A stretch of DNA of 64,000 nucleotides from NCBI RefSeq assembly GCF_900112065.1, contig NZ_FOKE01000004.1:594611-658610 (forward strand), given 5' to 3'. Every line of letters starts with the position of its first letter. Position 1 is the first letter of the stretch. A program made the position numbers and the translations under genes. Shown one piece after another: positions 38,916 to 48,396 of this stretch. Under the pieces are notes generated by a model. It saw nothing but the letters and a program-made list of their open reading frames with translations, did no database searches and was not told the origin of the DNA. The stretch comes from Cohnella sp. OV330. GTDB lineage: Bacteria > Bacillota > Bacilli > Paenibacillales > Paenibacillaceae.

Positions 38916-39893
38916 TCAATCTACCGCAGCGGTTCCGGTCCACGGGACGGCGGATTTTTGCATGGCCTTGATATCCTGAAGCGGCGGCAGGCCGAACAGC
39001 CTTCGATATTCCCGATTGAACTGCGAAGGGCTCTCGTAGCCGACGGCCAAAGCCGCCGTCGTCGCGCCCACCGGTCCGCTCAGCATCATGCGTCTCGCCT
39101 CCTGCAGCCGAAGCTGCTTCTGATACTGGAGAGGTCCGATCGTCGTGATCGCTTTGAATTTGTGATGCAGCCCCGAGGTGCTCATGTTGCAGGATTTGGC
39201 GAGTTCCTCGACGGTGAAGGACCGCGCGTAGTTTTCCTTGATCCACTGAATCGCCTTGCCGACGCCGTCCGCGCGTTGATCGAACAGCACCTTTTGCAAA
39301 AACAAATGGCCGAATTCGCCCGAGAGCAGGTTAAAAATCATTTCTCTTTTGAGCAGCTCGGACAGGAAACGCGCGTCGTTAGGTTTATCGATCAGCCTTA
39401 GCAGCCTAGCGAAAATATCGAGCAGCTCGGCATCCGATCTCCCGACAAAAGCGCCGGCGTTAAGCCCCTTCTCTTTGGCCCCCGCGTTCATTCCCGCCTC
39501 CATGACCACGGAAGCGATCTCCTGCGTCGTAAAATCGATGCGCAGTCCGATATAAGGCGTCTCCGCCGTCACCCCGACGACCTGCGAGGAAGCCGGAATA
39601 TCGATCAGCGACGCCAAGTAATCGCCCGCCGCGTAATGATACACCTCTTGACCCAAATATAGCTTCTTCTCCCCTTGAAGGATCAGACAAAAAGAGGGCG
39701 TCAACACGCCCGGACTTCGCTGCGTTTCCCGGCTGTACTTGACGATGGAGAAATACGGAACGACGGTTGGCGTACGCCCTTCATTCAAAGAGACCCGATG
39801 CGTCATGAAAAGGAGCTGTTCAAGCGCCTTTTTATGAATGGACACCGGCTTTTCTGGCGCCTGCGCACGGCGATCCACATCCGACTTCGGCAT
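38916..39893 (-). CDS. AraC-family regulator with AraC_N domain
   Basis: 325 residues. N-terminal AraC_N-type domain (PSFCLILQGEKKLYLGQEVYHYAAGDYL, SLIDIPASSQVVG) and C-terminal HTH pair (FTVEELAKSCNMSTSGLHHKFKAIT; AALAVGYESPSQFNREYRRLFG). AAGGAGG precedes the start at 10 bases. Divergent from the DHA2 transporter gene at 40040. This AraC branch often accompanies efflux pumps or oxidoreductases rather than sugar genes. Confidence 0.88.
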   Translation of the reverse strand: MPKSDVDRRAQAPEKPVSIHKKALEQLLFMTHRVSLNEGRTPTVVPYFSIVKYSRETQRSPGVLTPSFCLILQGEKKLYLGQEVYHYAAGDYLASLIDIPASSQVVGVTAETPYIGLRIDFTTQEIASVVMEAGMNAGAKEKGLNAGAFVGRSDAELLDIFARLLRLIDKPNDARFLSELLKREMIFNLLSGEFGHLFLQKVLFDQRADGVGKAIQWIKENYARSFTVEELAKSCNMSTSGLHHKFKAITTIGPLQYQKQLRLQEARRMMLSGPVGATTAALAVGYESPSQFNREYRRLFGLPPLQDIKAMQKSAVPWTGTAAVD

Positions 39894-40039
39894 GCAAGCT
39901 CAGCCTCCTTTCTTTCTTTCATTTATCATATTGCAGCTTTAGGCAATTTTCAAGCAGGAACGGTCTACTTCCTTCCTCCGAATCGATCCATAATACAGAT
40001 CAGAGCCACACATTCTATCGGGGAAAGGAACATGCTTCT

Positions 40040-41455
40040 ATGCAGCAATCCAAAGGCATCGTTTTAACGATTATTATCGCGTGCCAGCTTCTCGTCGTCC
40101 TGGACGCCTCCGTGATGGTGACGTCGATCCCGGAGATCGGCCGCTCGCTTCATATGTCGACCGTCAGTTTGACCTGGGTTCAAAACAGCTATATTTTAGC
40201 CTTCGGCGGATTTCTGCTGTTAGGCGCTCGGGCAGGGGATCTGCTGGGTCGCAGAAGGATGCTCGGCGTTGGCATCGGGCTTTTTACGCTGACATCTCTG
40301 CTTGCCGGCTTGGCGCCGACTGCCGAAGTATTGCTTGTATCCCGGGCATTTCAAGGCTTTGCGGCCGCACTGGCCACGCCGGCTGCGCTGGCTCTGCTGT
40401 CGGCCACGTTTACGGAGGAAAAGGAGCGTTCTAGGGCGATCGCGATGTACAGCGCGGTAGCCGGGGCAGGCGGCGGCATCGGCCTTTTGCTCGGCGGATT
40501 TTTCACCGATTTTATATCGTGGCGCGTCGGGATGTTTATCAATGTACCCATCGGCATCGTTTTAATGTATCTGACGTGGCGGTATGTGCAGAAGTCGGAG
40601 ACGAGAACAGGACGGTTCGATCTATGGGGCGCGCTGACGTCGGTCGTCGGCATGACCGCGTTGGTTTACGGCTTTGTCCAGGCAGCCAGCCAAGGCTGGG
40701 GGGACGCGGGAACGTGGATTTGGCTCGGCGCGGGGATTGCGTCGCTGACAGCCTTCGTGCTCGTCGAAAAAAAAGCGGCCGAACCGATCGTTCCGCTGCG
40801 ATTGTTCGCGAATCGTCAGCGCTCCGGCGCTTATCTGGGAAGGTTCCTGCTGGTCAGCGGCAACTTTTCGCTCTTCTTCTTTATCCCGCAATATTTGCAA
40901 AATGTGCTTGGCTTCGGGTCGCTTGAAGCAGGCTTGGCCTTCCTTCCCTTTTCCGCGGCCCAATTCGGAATGATGTTCGTGATGCAAGGCCTGGTCCGCC
41001 GCTACGGCAACCGGAAATTGTTGATCGTCGGTCTGCTGCTCGCGATTCTCGGGACGCTCTGGATGAGCCGAACCATCGCCGTCCAAGCGGCGTTCTTTCC
41101 GGAAATGTTCATCCTGATGGCCGTCATGGGCATCGGCGCCGGCTTGGTATTCCAGCCGCTCACCGCGCTCGGACTCTCGCACGTGGACGCTCGCGATTCC
41201 GGAGCGGCTTCGGGCTTGATCAACGTCGCGCATCAAAGCGGCGCTTCGCTCGGCTTGGCGGTGCTCATCACGGTATTTAACGGGGCGATTCATGCCGCTC
41301 AGCCTTCCAAGCTGCAATTCGCGCATGCGGTCTCGCATAGCTTGCTCGGATCCGCCGTGTTTCTTGCAGCCGCCCTGGCGGCGTCCATCCTTCTGCTCAT
41401 GCCGGCACGCGCTTCGGCTCGGGGGCCGAGCCGAGTCAGCGCGCGTCGGCGCTAA
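40040..41455 (+). CDS. MFS drug efflux transporter, DHA2 (EmrB/QacA) type
   Basis: 471 residues with 14 predicted transmembrane helices. Motif C-like and motif A elements: LDASVMVTSIPEIGRSL in helix 1, GARAGDLLGRRRMLGVG after helix 2, and AMYSAVAGAGGGIGLLLGG. The length and 14-helix layout mark the DHA2 family of proton-driven exporters. AAAGGA precedes the start. Controlled perhaps by the divergent AraC regulator. Confidence 0.92.
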   Translation: MQQSKGIVLTIIIACQLLVVLDASVMVTSIPEIGRSLHMSTVSLTWVQNSYILAFGGFLLLGARAGDLLGRRRMLGVGIGLFTLTSLLAGLAPTAEVLLVSRAFQGFAAALATPAALALLSATFTEEKERSRAIAMYSAVAGAGGGIGLLLGGFFTDFISWRVGMFINVPIGIVLMYLTWRYVQKSETRTGRFDLWGALTSVVGMTALVYGFVQAASQGWGDAGTWIWLGAGIASLTAFVLVEKKAAEPIVPLRLFANRQRSGAYLGRFLLVSGNFSLFFFIPQYLQNVLGFGSLEAGLAFLPFSAAQFGMMFVMQGLVRRYGNRKLLIVGLLLAILGTLWMSRTIAVQAAFFPEMFILMAVMGIGAGLVFQPLTALGLSHVDARDSGAASGLINVAHQSGASLGLAVLITVFNGAIHAAQPSKLQFAHAVSHSLLGSAVFLAAALAASILLLMPARASARGPSRVSARRR

Positions 41456-41469
41456 CCATTTTAGTAGTA

Positions 41470-41859
41470 TCAGAACTGATCCGCGATGTCCGTCCATTCC
41501 GTCAAATCGGGCAGCTTCTGAATTCCCCAATAATCGAGAAGCATGCGGATGGCTTCATCCTTGTCCGTCGTCGAATAGCTGTAGTGATTAAAGGTTCCGT
41601 CGTTGCGCTCCAGGCGAAGTTCGACGCTGATCCCGCCGTCTGCCTCGGGAGACGGTGCAGCCTGCAAGTAGACGCTTCCGCCAATCGGAATATTGGGCTC
41701 GATGACGATAAAGTCATCGGGCTCTTGTTCGAATCCCGCCATGATGTCAACGATGAGCGAAGCCTCTATCGCCTCGTTTTCATAAGCGGCCCCTTGCGTC
41801 GTTAGGGTATAGGTAACGTCGTTGCGGTCATTAAATTCCGGATTTACAGTCGAGTTCAT
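41470..41859 (-). CDS. Hypothetical protein, 129 residues
   Basis: Acidic protein without membrane segment (EFNDRNDVTYTLTTQGAAYENEA, DDFIVIEPNIPIGGSVYLQA, AIRMLLDYWGIQKLPDLTEWTD). Clear GAGGAGG before ATG 41859. Convergent with the transporter gene. The pattern of a short beta-sheet followed by a helix resembles small DUF proteins, but I recognise no family. Confidence 0.65.
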   Translation of the reverse strand: MNSTVNPEFNDRNDVTYTLTTQGAAYENEAIEASLIVDIMAGFEQEPDDFIVIEPNIPIGGSVYLQAAPSPEADGGISVELRLERNDGTFNHYSYSTTDKDEAIRMLLDYWGIQKLPDLTEWTDIADQF

Positions 41860-42033
41860 CTTTTCTTTATCCTCCTCAAAAGCGATCGTCTATTTCCACG
41901 CAGAGATTCTGCATTCATTCGACAACCGCACAGCATAATAAACGAAGCGAGGAACAGCACTATTAACTTACCCCAAATATTGACTCCTTTCCACTTCCAT
42001 CCAGCTCACGAGCATCATATTTACTTACTATTA

Positions 42034-42062
42034 TTGAGTTACGTCAATATATATAGTATAAT
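42034..42062 (+). promoter_or_regulatory. SigA promoter of the LLM oxidoreductase gene
   Basis: TTGAGT (42034-42039), exactly 17 bases, consensus TATAAT (42057-42062), then AAGGGAG and ATG 42091. Confidence 0.8.
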
Positions 42063-42090
42063 AGATTTATCCGGAAGGGAGCGATTCACC

Positions 42091-43155
42091 ATGTCCGATC
42101 TAACGACTTCTAAAATGGAAATAGGAATCAGCACTTTTCTCGAAGCCGCCCCGAGAGACGGCGGCGTCACGCACGCCGAGCGGCTGCGGCAGGCGGTCGA
42201 GGAGATCAATCTGGCCGAGCAAGTCGGCCTTGACGTTTATGCGATCGGCGAGCATCACCGCGCGGATTACGCGAGTTCCGCGCCGGCCGTCATTCTGGCC
42301 GCAGCCGCGGCCACGACCAAGCGAATCCGGCTCTCTAGCGCCGTGACCGTCTTATCCTCCGACGACCCGGTCCGCGTGTACCAGGCGTTCTCGACGCTGG
42401 ACGGCCTGTCCAACGGACGCGCCGAGATTATGGCCGGCCGCGGCTCGTTTATCGAATCGTTCCCGCTGTTCGGGTACGACTTGAATCATTACGACAGCCT
42501 GTTCGACGAAAAGCTGGAGCTGCTGCTCGCGATTCGCGAATCCGAGAAGGTCGATTGGCGCGGCGGCCATCGCCCGGCCATCAAAAATCTCGGCGTCTAT
42601 CCGCGCGCCGTTCAGGAGCCGCTGCCCGTATGGATCGGGACCGGCGGCAACCCGGAGTCCGCGGTCCGCGCCGGTACGCTGGGCCTGCCGGTCGTCTTCG
42701 CCATCATCGGCGGCATGCCGGAGCGGTTCGCGCCGCTCGTCGCCCTGTACAAGGAAGCGGCCGCGAAGGCCGGGCACGACGTGAGCAAGCTGCAGATCGC
42801 GACGCACTCGCACGGCTTCATCTCGGATACGACCGAAAAGGCGGCCGACTTGTTCTATCCGTCGACGGCAGCCCAAATGAACACGATCGGGCGCGAGCGC
42901 GGCTGGCCGCCTTACACCCGAGATTCGTTCGACGCCGCCCGCAGCCTGCGCGGCGCCCTCTATGTCGGCGACCCCGAGTACGTCGCGGAGAAGATCGTGC
43001 TGCTGCGCAAAAATTTGGGTCTTACGCGCTTCCTTTTGCACGTGGACGTCAGCACCCTGCCCCATCGCGAGCTGCTTCGCACGATCGAGCTGCTCGGCAC
43101 GAAGGTGGCGCCGATCGTACACAAAGAGCTGGCCCGCGAAGCCGCGCAAAAGTAA
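42091..43155 (+). CDS. LLM-class flavin-dependent oxidoreductase
   Basis: 354 residues of the bacterial luciferase-like fold: MEIGISTFLEAAP, LDVYAIGEHHRADYASSAP, TKRIRLSSAVTVLSSDDPVRVYQAFSTLDGLSNGR, EIMAGRGSF and PVWIGTGGN. This is the group with an N-terminal 'GIGEHHR' motif, usually FMN-dependent monooxygenases of unknown substrate. Start ATG 42091 behind AAGGGAG; the 37 codons upstream of it overlap the promoter. Followed by a strong terminator. Confidence 0.9.
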   Translation: MSDLTTSKMEIGISTFLEAAPRDGGVTHAERLRQAVEEINLAEQVGLDVYAIGEHHRADYASSAPAVILAAAAATTKRIRLSSAVTVLSSDDPVRVYQAFSTLDGLSNGRAEIMAGRGSFIESFPLFGYDLNHYDSLFDEKLELLLAIRESEKVDWRGGHRPAIKNLGVYPRAVQEPLPVWIGTGGNPESAVRAGTLGLPVVFAIIGGMPERFAPLVALYKEAAAKAGHDVSKLQIATHSHGFISDTTEKAADLFYPSTAAQMNTIGRERGWPPYTRDSFDAARSLRGALYVGDPEYVAEKIVLLRKNLGLTRFLLHVDVSTLPHRELLRTIELLGTKVAPIVHKELAREAAQK

Positions 43156-43194
43156 TCGGCGCCAAACGCCTCATAAGCACAAAGACAGACGAAG

Positions 43195-43220
43195 ACCGGG
43201 CGGTTGCCGCCCGGTTTTTT
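43195..43220 (+). terminator. Rho-independent terminator
   Basis: CCGGGCGG/CCGCCCGG stem with a 3-base loop, then six T, directly after the LLM gene. Confidence 0.95.
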
Positions 43221-43245
43221 GCCGTCCTATTCTAACCATGGCATG

Positions 43246-43274
43246 TTGACAACCCGTCTAGGTGTCCCTACTAT
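43246..43274 (+). promoter_or_regulatory. SigA promoter of the second lacI-type gene
   Basis: TTGACA (43246-43251), 17-base spacer, TACTAT (43269-43274), about 50 bases before the start of the LacI gene. Confidence 0.75.
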
Positions 43275-43323
43275 TTAGATCACAGGATACCGACCGCGGA
43301 CATGCGGGATAAGGAATGGTGAA

Positions 43324-44361
43324 ATGAGCGAAGAACAGGTGCGGCCTCCGGTCAAAGCCACGACGTTAAAGGATATTGCCGAACAGACCGGCTTTACGGT
43401 CAATACGGTTTCCCGCGCGCTTAAAAATAAAGGAGATATCTCCGCGGCCACCATCAAGCTGATTCAACAAAAGGCGCAAGAGCTCGGTTATATCGGCAAC
43501 CTCATGGCCAGCTCGCTTCGTTCGGGCGTCACCAAAACGATCGCCGTCATCGTCGCCGACGTATCGAATCCCCATTTTTCCATCGCCGTCAAAGAGATCG
43601 AGCGCGCCGCGCGGATGCAGGATTATACGACGTTCATTTTAAATTCGTATGAAGATCAGGATGTCGAGAAGAAGGCGATCCAATCCGCCTTGTCCAAAAA
43701 CGTGGACGGCATCATTATTTGTCCTTCTCAAGGCAATGCCAACAACTTGGCGTTTCTGGAACGCACGGGAACCCCCTTCGTTCTGCTGGGTCGCCATTTG
43801 GAAGACGATACGATGGACTATGTCGTGAGCGACGACGAAAAGGGCGGTTACTTGGCCACCAAGCACCTCCTTGAGCTCGGTCATCGGGACATCCTTTTCC
43901 TGAATGCGCACCGTTCGATCTCCAGCTCGCGCGAGCGTCTGTCCGGCTATGCCCGAGCGCTGGAGGAAGCGGGCATTGCCGCGAATCCCGCGCTCATCCG
44001 CGAAGTATCCCACCTCTCCGGCGGCGTCCGAATCGAGCTGACGGAAGTCATCAGATCGAGGCTGCCTTTCACCGCGTTATTCGCCTTTAACGATATGATG
44101 GCCTGGGAGGCCATTTTTGTCCTGAACAAGCATCAGATCAAGGTGCCCGACGAGATAAGCGTCGTCGGCTTCGACAACATACAATCGCGATTCTTCATTC
44201 CCTTTCCATTGACGAGCGTCAGCAACTCCAAAGGGAAAACTTCCCGCAAAGCGTTCGAGATTCTGTTGAAACGGATCCATAAGCAGAATCCCGGGAAACG
44301 CTATCACGAAGTCGTGGATACGCGGCTCGTCGTCCGGGACAGCACGAGATCGCTTCTATAG
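43324..44361 (+). CDS. LacI-family transcriptional regulator
   Basis: 345 residues: HTH TTLKDIAEQTGFTVNTVSRALKNKGDI, hinge, and sensor domain (IAVIVADVSNPHFSIAVKEIE, VDGIIICPSQGNANN, EISVVGFDNIQSRF). AAGGA upstream of ATG 43324. It is closed by a terminator (44382-44430), so it is expressed separately from the following epimerase-kinase-isomerase operon that it probably represses through the operator at 44481-44494. Confidence 0.92.
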   Translation: MSEEQVRPPVKATTLKDIAEQTGFTVNTVSRALKNKGDISAATIKLIQQKAQELGYIGNLMASSLRSGVTKTIAVIVADVSNPHFSIAVKEIERAARMQDYTTFILNSYEDQDVEKKAIQSALSKNVDGIIICPSQGNANNLAFLERTGTPFVLLGRHLEDDTMDYVVSDDEKGGYLATKHLLELGHRDILFLNAHRSISSSRERLSGYARALEEAGIAANPALIREVSHLSGGVRIELTEVIRSRLPFTALFAFNDMMAWEAIFVLNKHQIKVPDEISVVGFDNIQSRFFIPFPLTSVSNSKGKTSRKAFEILLKRIHKQNPGKRYHEVVDTRLVVRDSTRSLL

Positions 44362-44381
44362 CGTCGCCCAATAAGATCGTC

Positions 44382-44430
44382 AAGCGTTGGTTTACAGGGA
44401 CTCGCCTCCCTGCTAAGCCAACGCTTTTTT
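44382..44430 (+). terminator. Rho-independent terminator
   Basis: AAGCGTTGG pairs with CCAACGCTT across an inner CAGGGA/TCCCTG stem, followed by six T. Confidence 0.92.
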
Positions 44431-44435
44431 ATGCA

Positions 44436-44494
44436 TTGACAGCGATTCCAAACTGCTTTAATGTTTACATTATCGTTAATGTTAACGTTAACGT
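44436..44494 (+). promoter_or_regulatory. Promoter and LacI operator of the sugar operon
   Basis: TTGACA (44436-44441), 17 bases, TAATGT (44459-44464). Downstream, GTTAACGTTAAC at 44481-44492 contains the palindrome ACGTTAACGT (44485-44494), a LacI-type operator placed to block elongation. Confidence 0.7.
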
Positions 44495-44520
44495 CATCCT
44501 ACGCAGAGGAGAATCTACAC

Positions 44521-45423
44521 ATGGCGCTTGATTTGAAGCTTGGCATCAACATGGGCTTTGCCAATAACAAATACCCCGAGCCCCAAGTTTGGACCCGTAT
44601 CGTCGCCGAAGAAATGGGACTCAAATACGTACAATTTGTCGCCGACCTGCTTAACGTCTATTTGCCTGACGACATCGTCGAAGAGCAGACCGAGCAGATT
44701 ATCGAAAATGCGGATAAATACGGTTTGTCGATCACCAGCAGCTTTCTCAGCTCGTTCACCCGGGTGAATCACTTCATGCATCCCGATGCCAAGCAACGAC
44801 AGGCCTGGCTGGCTTGGTTCAAAAAGTTCGCGGTTATTTCCGCCAGAATGGGCGCCAAGATGACGGGCGGACATCCCGGCATTCTTACTTTCTCCGACTA
44901 TGACAGTCCTGCGATCCGGGAAGAACGAACGGCCGAAGGCATCAAGTATTGGCAAGAGCTCAGCTGGTTTTGCAAAGATCTCGGCATGACTTGCATGATT
45001 TTCGAGCCGATGTCCATTCCCCGGGAGTACGCCAATACCGTCGAGGAGACGCGAGAGCTGCTCGCCAGGCTGAACGATGGAGCCGGTATTCCTTTTAAGC
45101 TCTGTCTGGACCCCGGCCACGCGCCGCATCCTGACGATCGCGATCCGTATCGTTGGATTCGCGAGCTGGGCAGCTTGTCCCCCATCATCCACCTGCAGCA
45201 GACGGAGGCCGGACATAGCCGGCATTGGCCGTTCACGAAGGCTTACAACGACATCGGCATTATCCATGCGGACAAAGTGATCGAAGCGCTCGAAGCGTCC
45301 GGCGCGACTGAAGCGGAACTTATCTTCGAAATTTATCACCGCGAGGCTTGGTCTACAGAGTTTAATATTATTCCCGACCACCAGGAGTCGGTCGCTTACT
45401 GGCGGCAATACGTCAAGCAATAA
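44521..45423 (+). CDS. Sugar phosphate isomerase/epimerase (TIM barrel, AP-endonuclease-2 fold)
   Basis: 300 residues. LKLGINMGFANNKYPEP start, metal-site residues in MTCMIFEPMSIPRE (Glu), LCLDPGHAPH (Asp, His) and LIFEIYHRE (Glu), as in xylose-isomerase-like TIM barrels such as D-tagatose/L-ribulose 3-epimerases and erythrulose-phosphate epimerases. Start is ATG 44521 behind GAGGAG. First gene of an operon with a PfkB kinase and a fucose-isomerase-like gene, so it likely interconverts a ketose or ketose phosphate in that pathway. Confidence 0.88.
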   Translation: MALDLKLGINMGFANNKYPEPQVWTRIVAEEMGLKYVQFVADLLNVYLPDDIVEEQTEQIIENADKYGLSITSSFLSSFTRVNHFMHPDAKQRQAWLAWFKKFAVISARMGAKMTGGHPGILTFSDYDSPAIREERTAEGIKYWQELSWFCKDLGMTCMIFEPMSIPREYANTVEETRELLARLNDGAGIPFKLCLDPGHAPHPDDRDPYRWIRELGSLSPIIHLQQTEAGHSRHWPFTKAYNDIGIIHADKVIEALEASGATEAELIFEIYHREAWSTEFNIIPDHQESVAYWRQYVKQ

Positions 45424-45449
45424 CAGAAGCAGCCGAAGGAGACCAAAAA

Positions 45450-46667
45450 ATGGCGGAAAACGGCAACGACGCGCCTGCGACGGCGGATGTGCTTGTATGC
45501 GGACATATCTCGATCGATATTATCCCTAAGTTTCTCCCTGGCGAATCGGATCGCGGCCGATTGACGCCCGGCTCGCTGATCGAGGTCGGCGAAGCGGAAT
45601 TTTGCACAGGCGGGGCTGTATCGAATACGGGGATCGCCCTGCATCGGCTGGGTACGAATGTACGGCTTGCCGGGAAGGTCAGCGACGATTTTTTCGGAAG
45701 CCTGACCCTTAAGCTGCTTGGGGAAGTTCATCCTTCGCTTACCAAGGACATCGCCCAGGCTGCAGGAGAAGCCAGTTCGTATACGCTGGTTATCAATCCG
45801 CCCGGAACGGACCGTACTTTTATTCATTGTCCCGGCACCAACGATACGTTCTCGGCGCGAGATATCGCTTGGGACAGGTACGGCGGGGCGCGCCATTTCC
45901 ATTTCGGCTACCCGCCGCTCATGAAGGGCATGTACGACGACGGCGGCGACCGGCTGACCGGCATCTTGAAGACCGCCCGGGATCATGGGATGACCGTTTC
46001 GCTGGACATGGCCATGCCGGGAAAAGGAACTGCGGCTTATGCGGCCGATTGGACCGGGCTGCTGTCCAAGGCGCTTCCCTACGTCGACGTGTTCATGCCA
46101 AGCCTTGAAGAGATGCTCATGATGGTGAACCGAGATCGATATGAGCGAATGGCCTTAAAAGGCGATCACCTTTGCGAATCGATATCCGTAGAGACGATCC
46201 GGGCGCTTGCCGCAAGCCTGCTTGCCATGGGCTGCAGTGTCGTCGTGCTCAAACTAGGCGCTTCGGGCTTGTACATGCGCAGTGCTGCGCAACTGTCTTC
46301 TATGTTCGCGGATCGGCTGCCGCCCTCAATGGGAGAGGCCTGGACCGACCGAGAGCTATGGGCGCCTTGCTTCCGGACTGCCGTAGCGGGTACGACGGGG
46401 GCCGGCGACTGTACGATCGCCGGCTTCATCCAAGGTCTGCTTTTGCATCATGGACCCGAGGAAACGATGACGGGCGCAGTGGCGGTGGGCGCCTGCAGCG
46501 TCGAACATCTGGGAGCTACGAACGGGATTATACCGTGGGATCAGGTTCAGTCAAGAATCCGTGCAGGCTGGGACCGGCTCCCCGTCGGCAGACCGCTTGC
46601 GGGCTGGCGCTGGGAAGAGAAAACCGGGACATGGACGGGACCTGAAGATCGCCGCGGCAACGCATAA
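45450..46667 (+). CDS. PfkB-family carbohydrate kinase
   Basis: 405 residues. N-terminal LVCGHISIDIIPKF and GGAVSNTGIALHRLG, C-terminal AGTTGAGDCTIAGF with the anion-hole GAGD and catalytic Asp: ribokinase fold. Longer than the usual 310-330 residues because of an insert around ERMALKGDHLCESISVET and a C-terminal tail. AAGGAG precedes ATG 45450. Lies between epimerase and isomerase-like gene; substrate unknown. Confidence 0.9.
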   Translation: MAENGNDAPATADVLVCGHISIDIIPKFLPGESDRGRLTPGSLIEVGEAEFCTGGAVSNTGIALHRLGTNVRLAGKVSDDFFGSLTLKLLGEVHPSLTKDIAQAAGEASSYTLVINPPGTDRTFIHCPGTNDTFSARDIAWDRYGGARHFHFGYPPLMKGMYDDGGDRLTGILKTARDHGMTVSLDMAMPGKGTAAYAADWTGLLSKALPYVDVFMPSLEEMLMMVNRDRYERMALKGDHLCESISVETIRALAASLLAMGCSVVVLKLGASGLYMRSAAQLSSMFADRLPPSMGEAWTDRELWAPCFRTAVAGTTGAGDCTIAGFIQGLLLHHGPEETMTGAVAVGACSVEHLGATNGIIPWDQVQSRIRAGWDRLPVGRPLAGWRWEEKTGTWTGPEDRRGNA

Positions 46668-46714
46668 AGGAAAAGAATCATATTCTGGGATTTTATCCAT
46701 CGGAGGAACGGGCT

Positions 46715-48151
46715 ATGGCGCAAAAACAGATCAAACGGACGAAGCTAGGCGTTATCGTAGGCAATCGGGGCTTCTTCCCCGGCCATCTGTGCGAGTCGGG
46801 GCGAACGGAAATTCTCCGCGTACTGGAGGAGGAAGGCATCGATGCGGTCGTATTAGATGTCGCGGATACGAAATACGGCGCGGTCATGACGCTGGACGAT
46901 GCCAAAGCCTGCGGAAATTTATTCAAAGCCAACCGCGAACATATTGACGGCATCCTCGTCACGCTCCCCAACTTCGGGGACGAGAAAGCCATCGCGAATA
47001 CGATTCGCTACTCTGGCCTGGACGTACCCGTACTTGTCCATGCCTTCAATGACGACATGACGAAGATGGGCATCCAAGACCGTCGCGACAGCTTCTGCGG
47101 GAAAATGTCCGTGTGCAACAACCTGAAGCAGTATGGGATTTCCTTTTCCTTGACCACCTTGCATACCGTAGATCCGTCGAGCGAAAGCTTCCGCAAGGAT
47201 CTGCGCCGCTTCGCGGGCACATGCCGCGTCGTCCGGTCGCTCCGCCACGCCCGTCTGGGCTCGATCGGCGCCCGGCCGGCTTCGTTCAATACGGTTCGGT
47301 ATAGCGAGAAGCTTCTTGAGCGCTCCGGCATTACGATCGAGACGCTCGATCTGTCCGAAGTGTTCGGCCGCGCGAATAAACGCAAAGATAGCGATCCAGC
47401 CGTCAAACGCAAGCTGGAGGAAATCGCGGCGTATGTCGACGTGAAGGGATTCCCCCAGGACAACCTCTTCCGCATGGCGTCTCTAGGCGTTGTCGTCGAG
47501 GAATGGATGAACGAAAACGACCTCGCCGGCACTGCGCTGCAATGCTGGACGTCCATGGAGGAGTACTTCGGCATCGTGCCCTGCACGATCATGAGCATGC
47601 TCAGCAGCAGCCTGATTCCCAGCGCATGCGAGGTCGACATCACCGGCCTGGTCGGCATGTACGCGCTCCAACAGGCATCGGGCAGACCGAGCGCGCTGCT
47701 CGATTGGAACAACAATTATGGGGAGGATCCGGACAAAGGCGTCGTATTCCACTGCAGCAACCTGCCGAAGGAAGTCTTCGAAGAAATTCATATGGACTAC
47801 CACGAGATTTTATCCGGTACCGTAGGCAGGGAGAATACGCTCGGCACGATTCAAGGGCGGATTAAAGCGAGTCCCTTCACGTACTGCGGCATCACGACCG
47901 ATGATTTGAACGGCGGCATCGCGACTTATACAGGCGAAGGAATATTCACCCGCGATCCGCTGCTGACGTTCGGCGGCTACGGCGCCGTCCAGGTGCCGAA
48001 GTTCCAGAAGCTGCTTCGTTATATTTGCGAGAGCGGCTTCGAGCATCACGTCTCCTCCAGCATGTCGTCGGTCGCGGATTCTCTGGAAGAAGCGTTCGGC
48101 AAGTATATGGGCTGGAAAACGTATCGGCATGGGGCTGAGAATCTATATTAA
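46715..48151 (+). CDS. L-fucose/L-arabinose isomerase-family protein
   Basis: 478 residues of the fucose-isomerase-like fold: LGVIVGNRGFFPGHLCESGR, ILVTLPNFGDEKA, GARPASFNTVRYSEKLLE, CEVDITGLVGMYALQ, and a C-terminal GYGAVQVPKFQKLL. It is shorter than L-fucose isomerase proper (about 590) and of the 'L-fucose isomerase-like' type. GGAGG precedes the start. Third gene of the operon. The upstream epimerase and kinase make an isomerisation-phosphorylation-epimerisation route for an unusual aldose likely; which sugar is not readable. Confidence 0.88.
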   Translation: MAQKQIKRTKLGVIVGNRGFFPGHLCESGRTEILRVLEEEGIDAVVLDVADTKYGAVMTLDDAKACGNLFKANREHIDGILVTLPNFGDEKAIANTIRYSGLDVPVLVHAFNDDMTKMGIQDRRDSFCGKMSVCNNLKQYGISFSLTTLHTVDPSSESFRKDLRRFAGTCRVVRSLRHARLGSIGARPASFNTVRYSEKLLERSGITIETLDLSEVFGRANKRKDSDPAVKRKLEEIAAYVDVKGFPQDNLFRMASLGVVVEEWMNENDLAGTALQCWTSMEEYFGIVPCTIMSMLSSSLIPSACEVDITGLVGMYALQQASGRPSALLDWNNNYGEDPDKGVVFHCSNLPKEVFEEIHMDYHEILSGTVGRENTLGTIQGRIKASPFTYCGITTDDLNGGIATYTGEGIFTRDPLLTFGGYGAVQVPKFQKLLRYICESGFEHHVSSSMSSVADSLEEAFGKYMGWKTYRHGAENLY

Positions 48152-48292
48152 CTGAAAGGGCACGGACCTCCGAGGGCGAGATTCCAGCAAGTTCTGCTTG
48201 CTCGCCGTAATGTCGGAACAGCGTCTTTTTGCTTAAGCCTGCTGCTTAGGCGATCTCCGGCAAAAATCGATTGCATTGTTTATCACACAAAA

Positions 48293-48324
48293 TGGGTGAA
48301 GCAATGATAACATCGCTTCACCCA
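48293..48324. repeat. Hairpin repeat, copy 1
   Basis: TGGGTGAAGC (48293-48302) pairs with GCTTCACCCA (48315-48324). The same hairpin recurs at 52301-52332. Lies in the 245-base gap between convergent genes, with two weaker stem-loops (AGCAAG/CTTGCT near 48186-48202). No T run, so not a classic terminator. Confidence 0.75.
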
Positions 48325-48396
48325 AATCCATTGATCTGCTGCTTCATCAAATGCCTATTTACCGTTTGCTCGTGATATCCATCGATAGAGTGGCCC

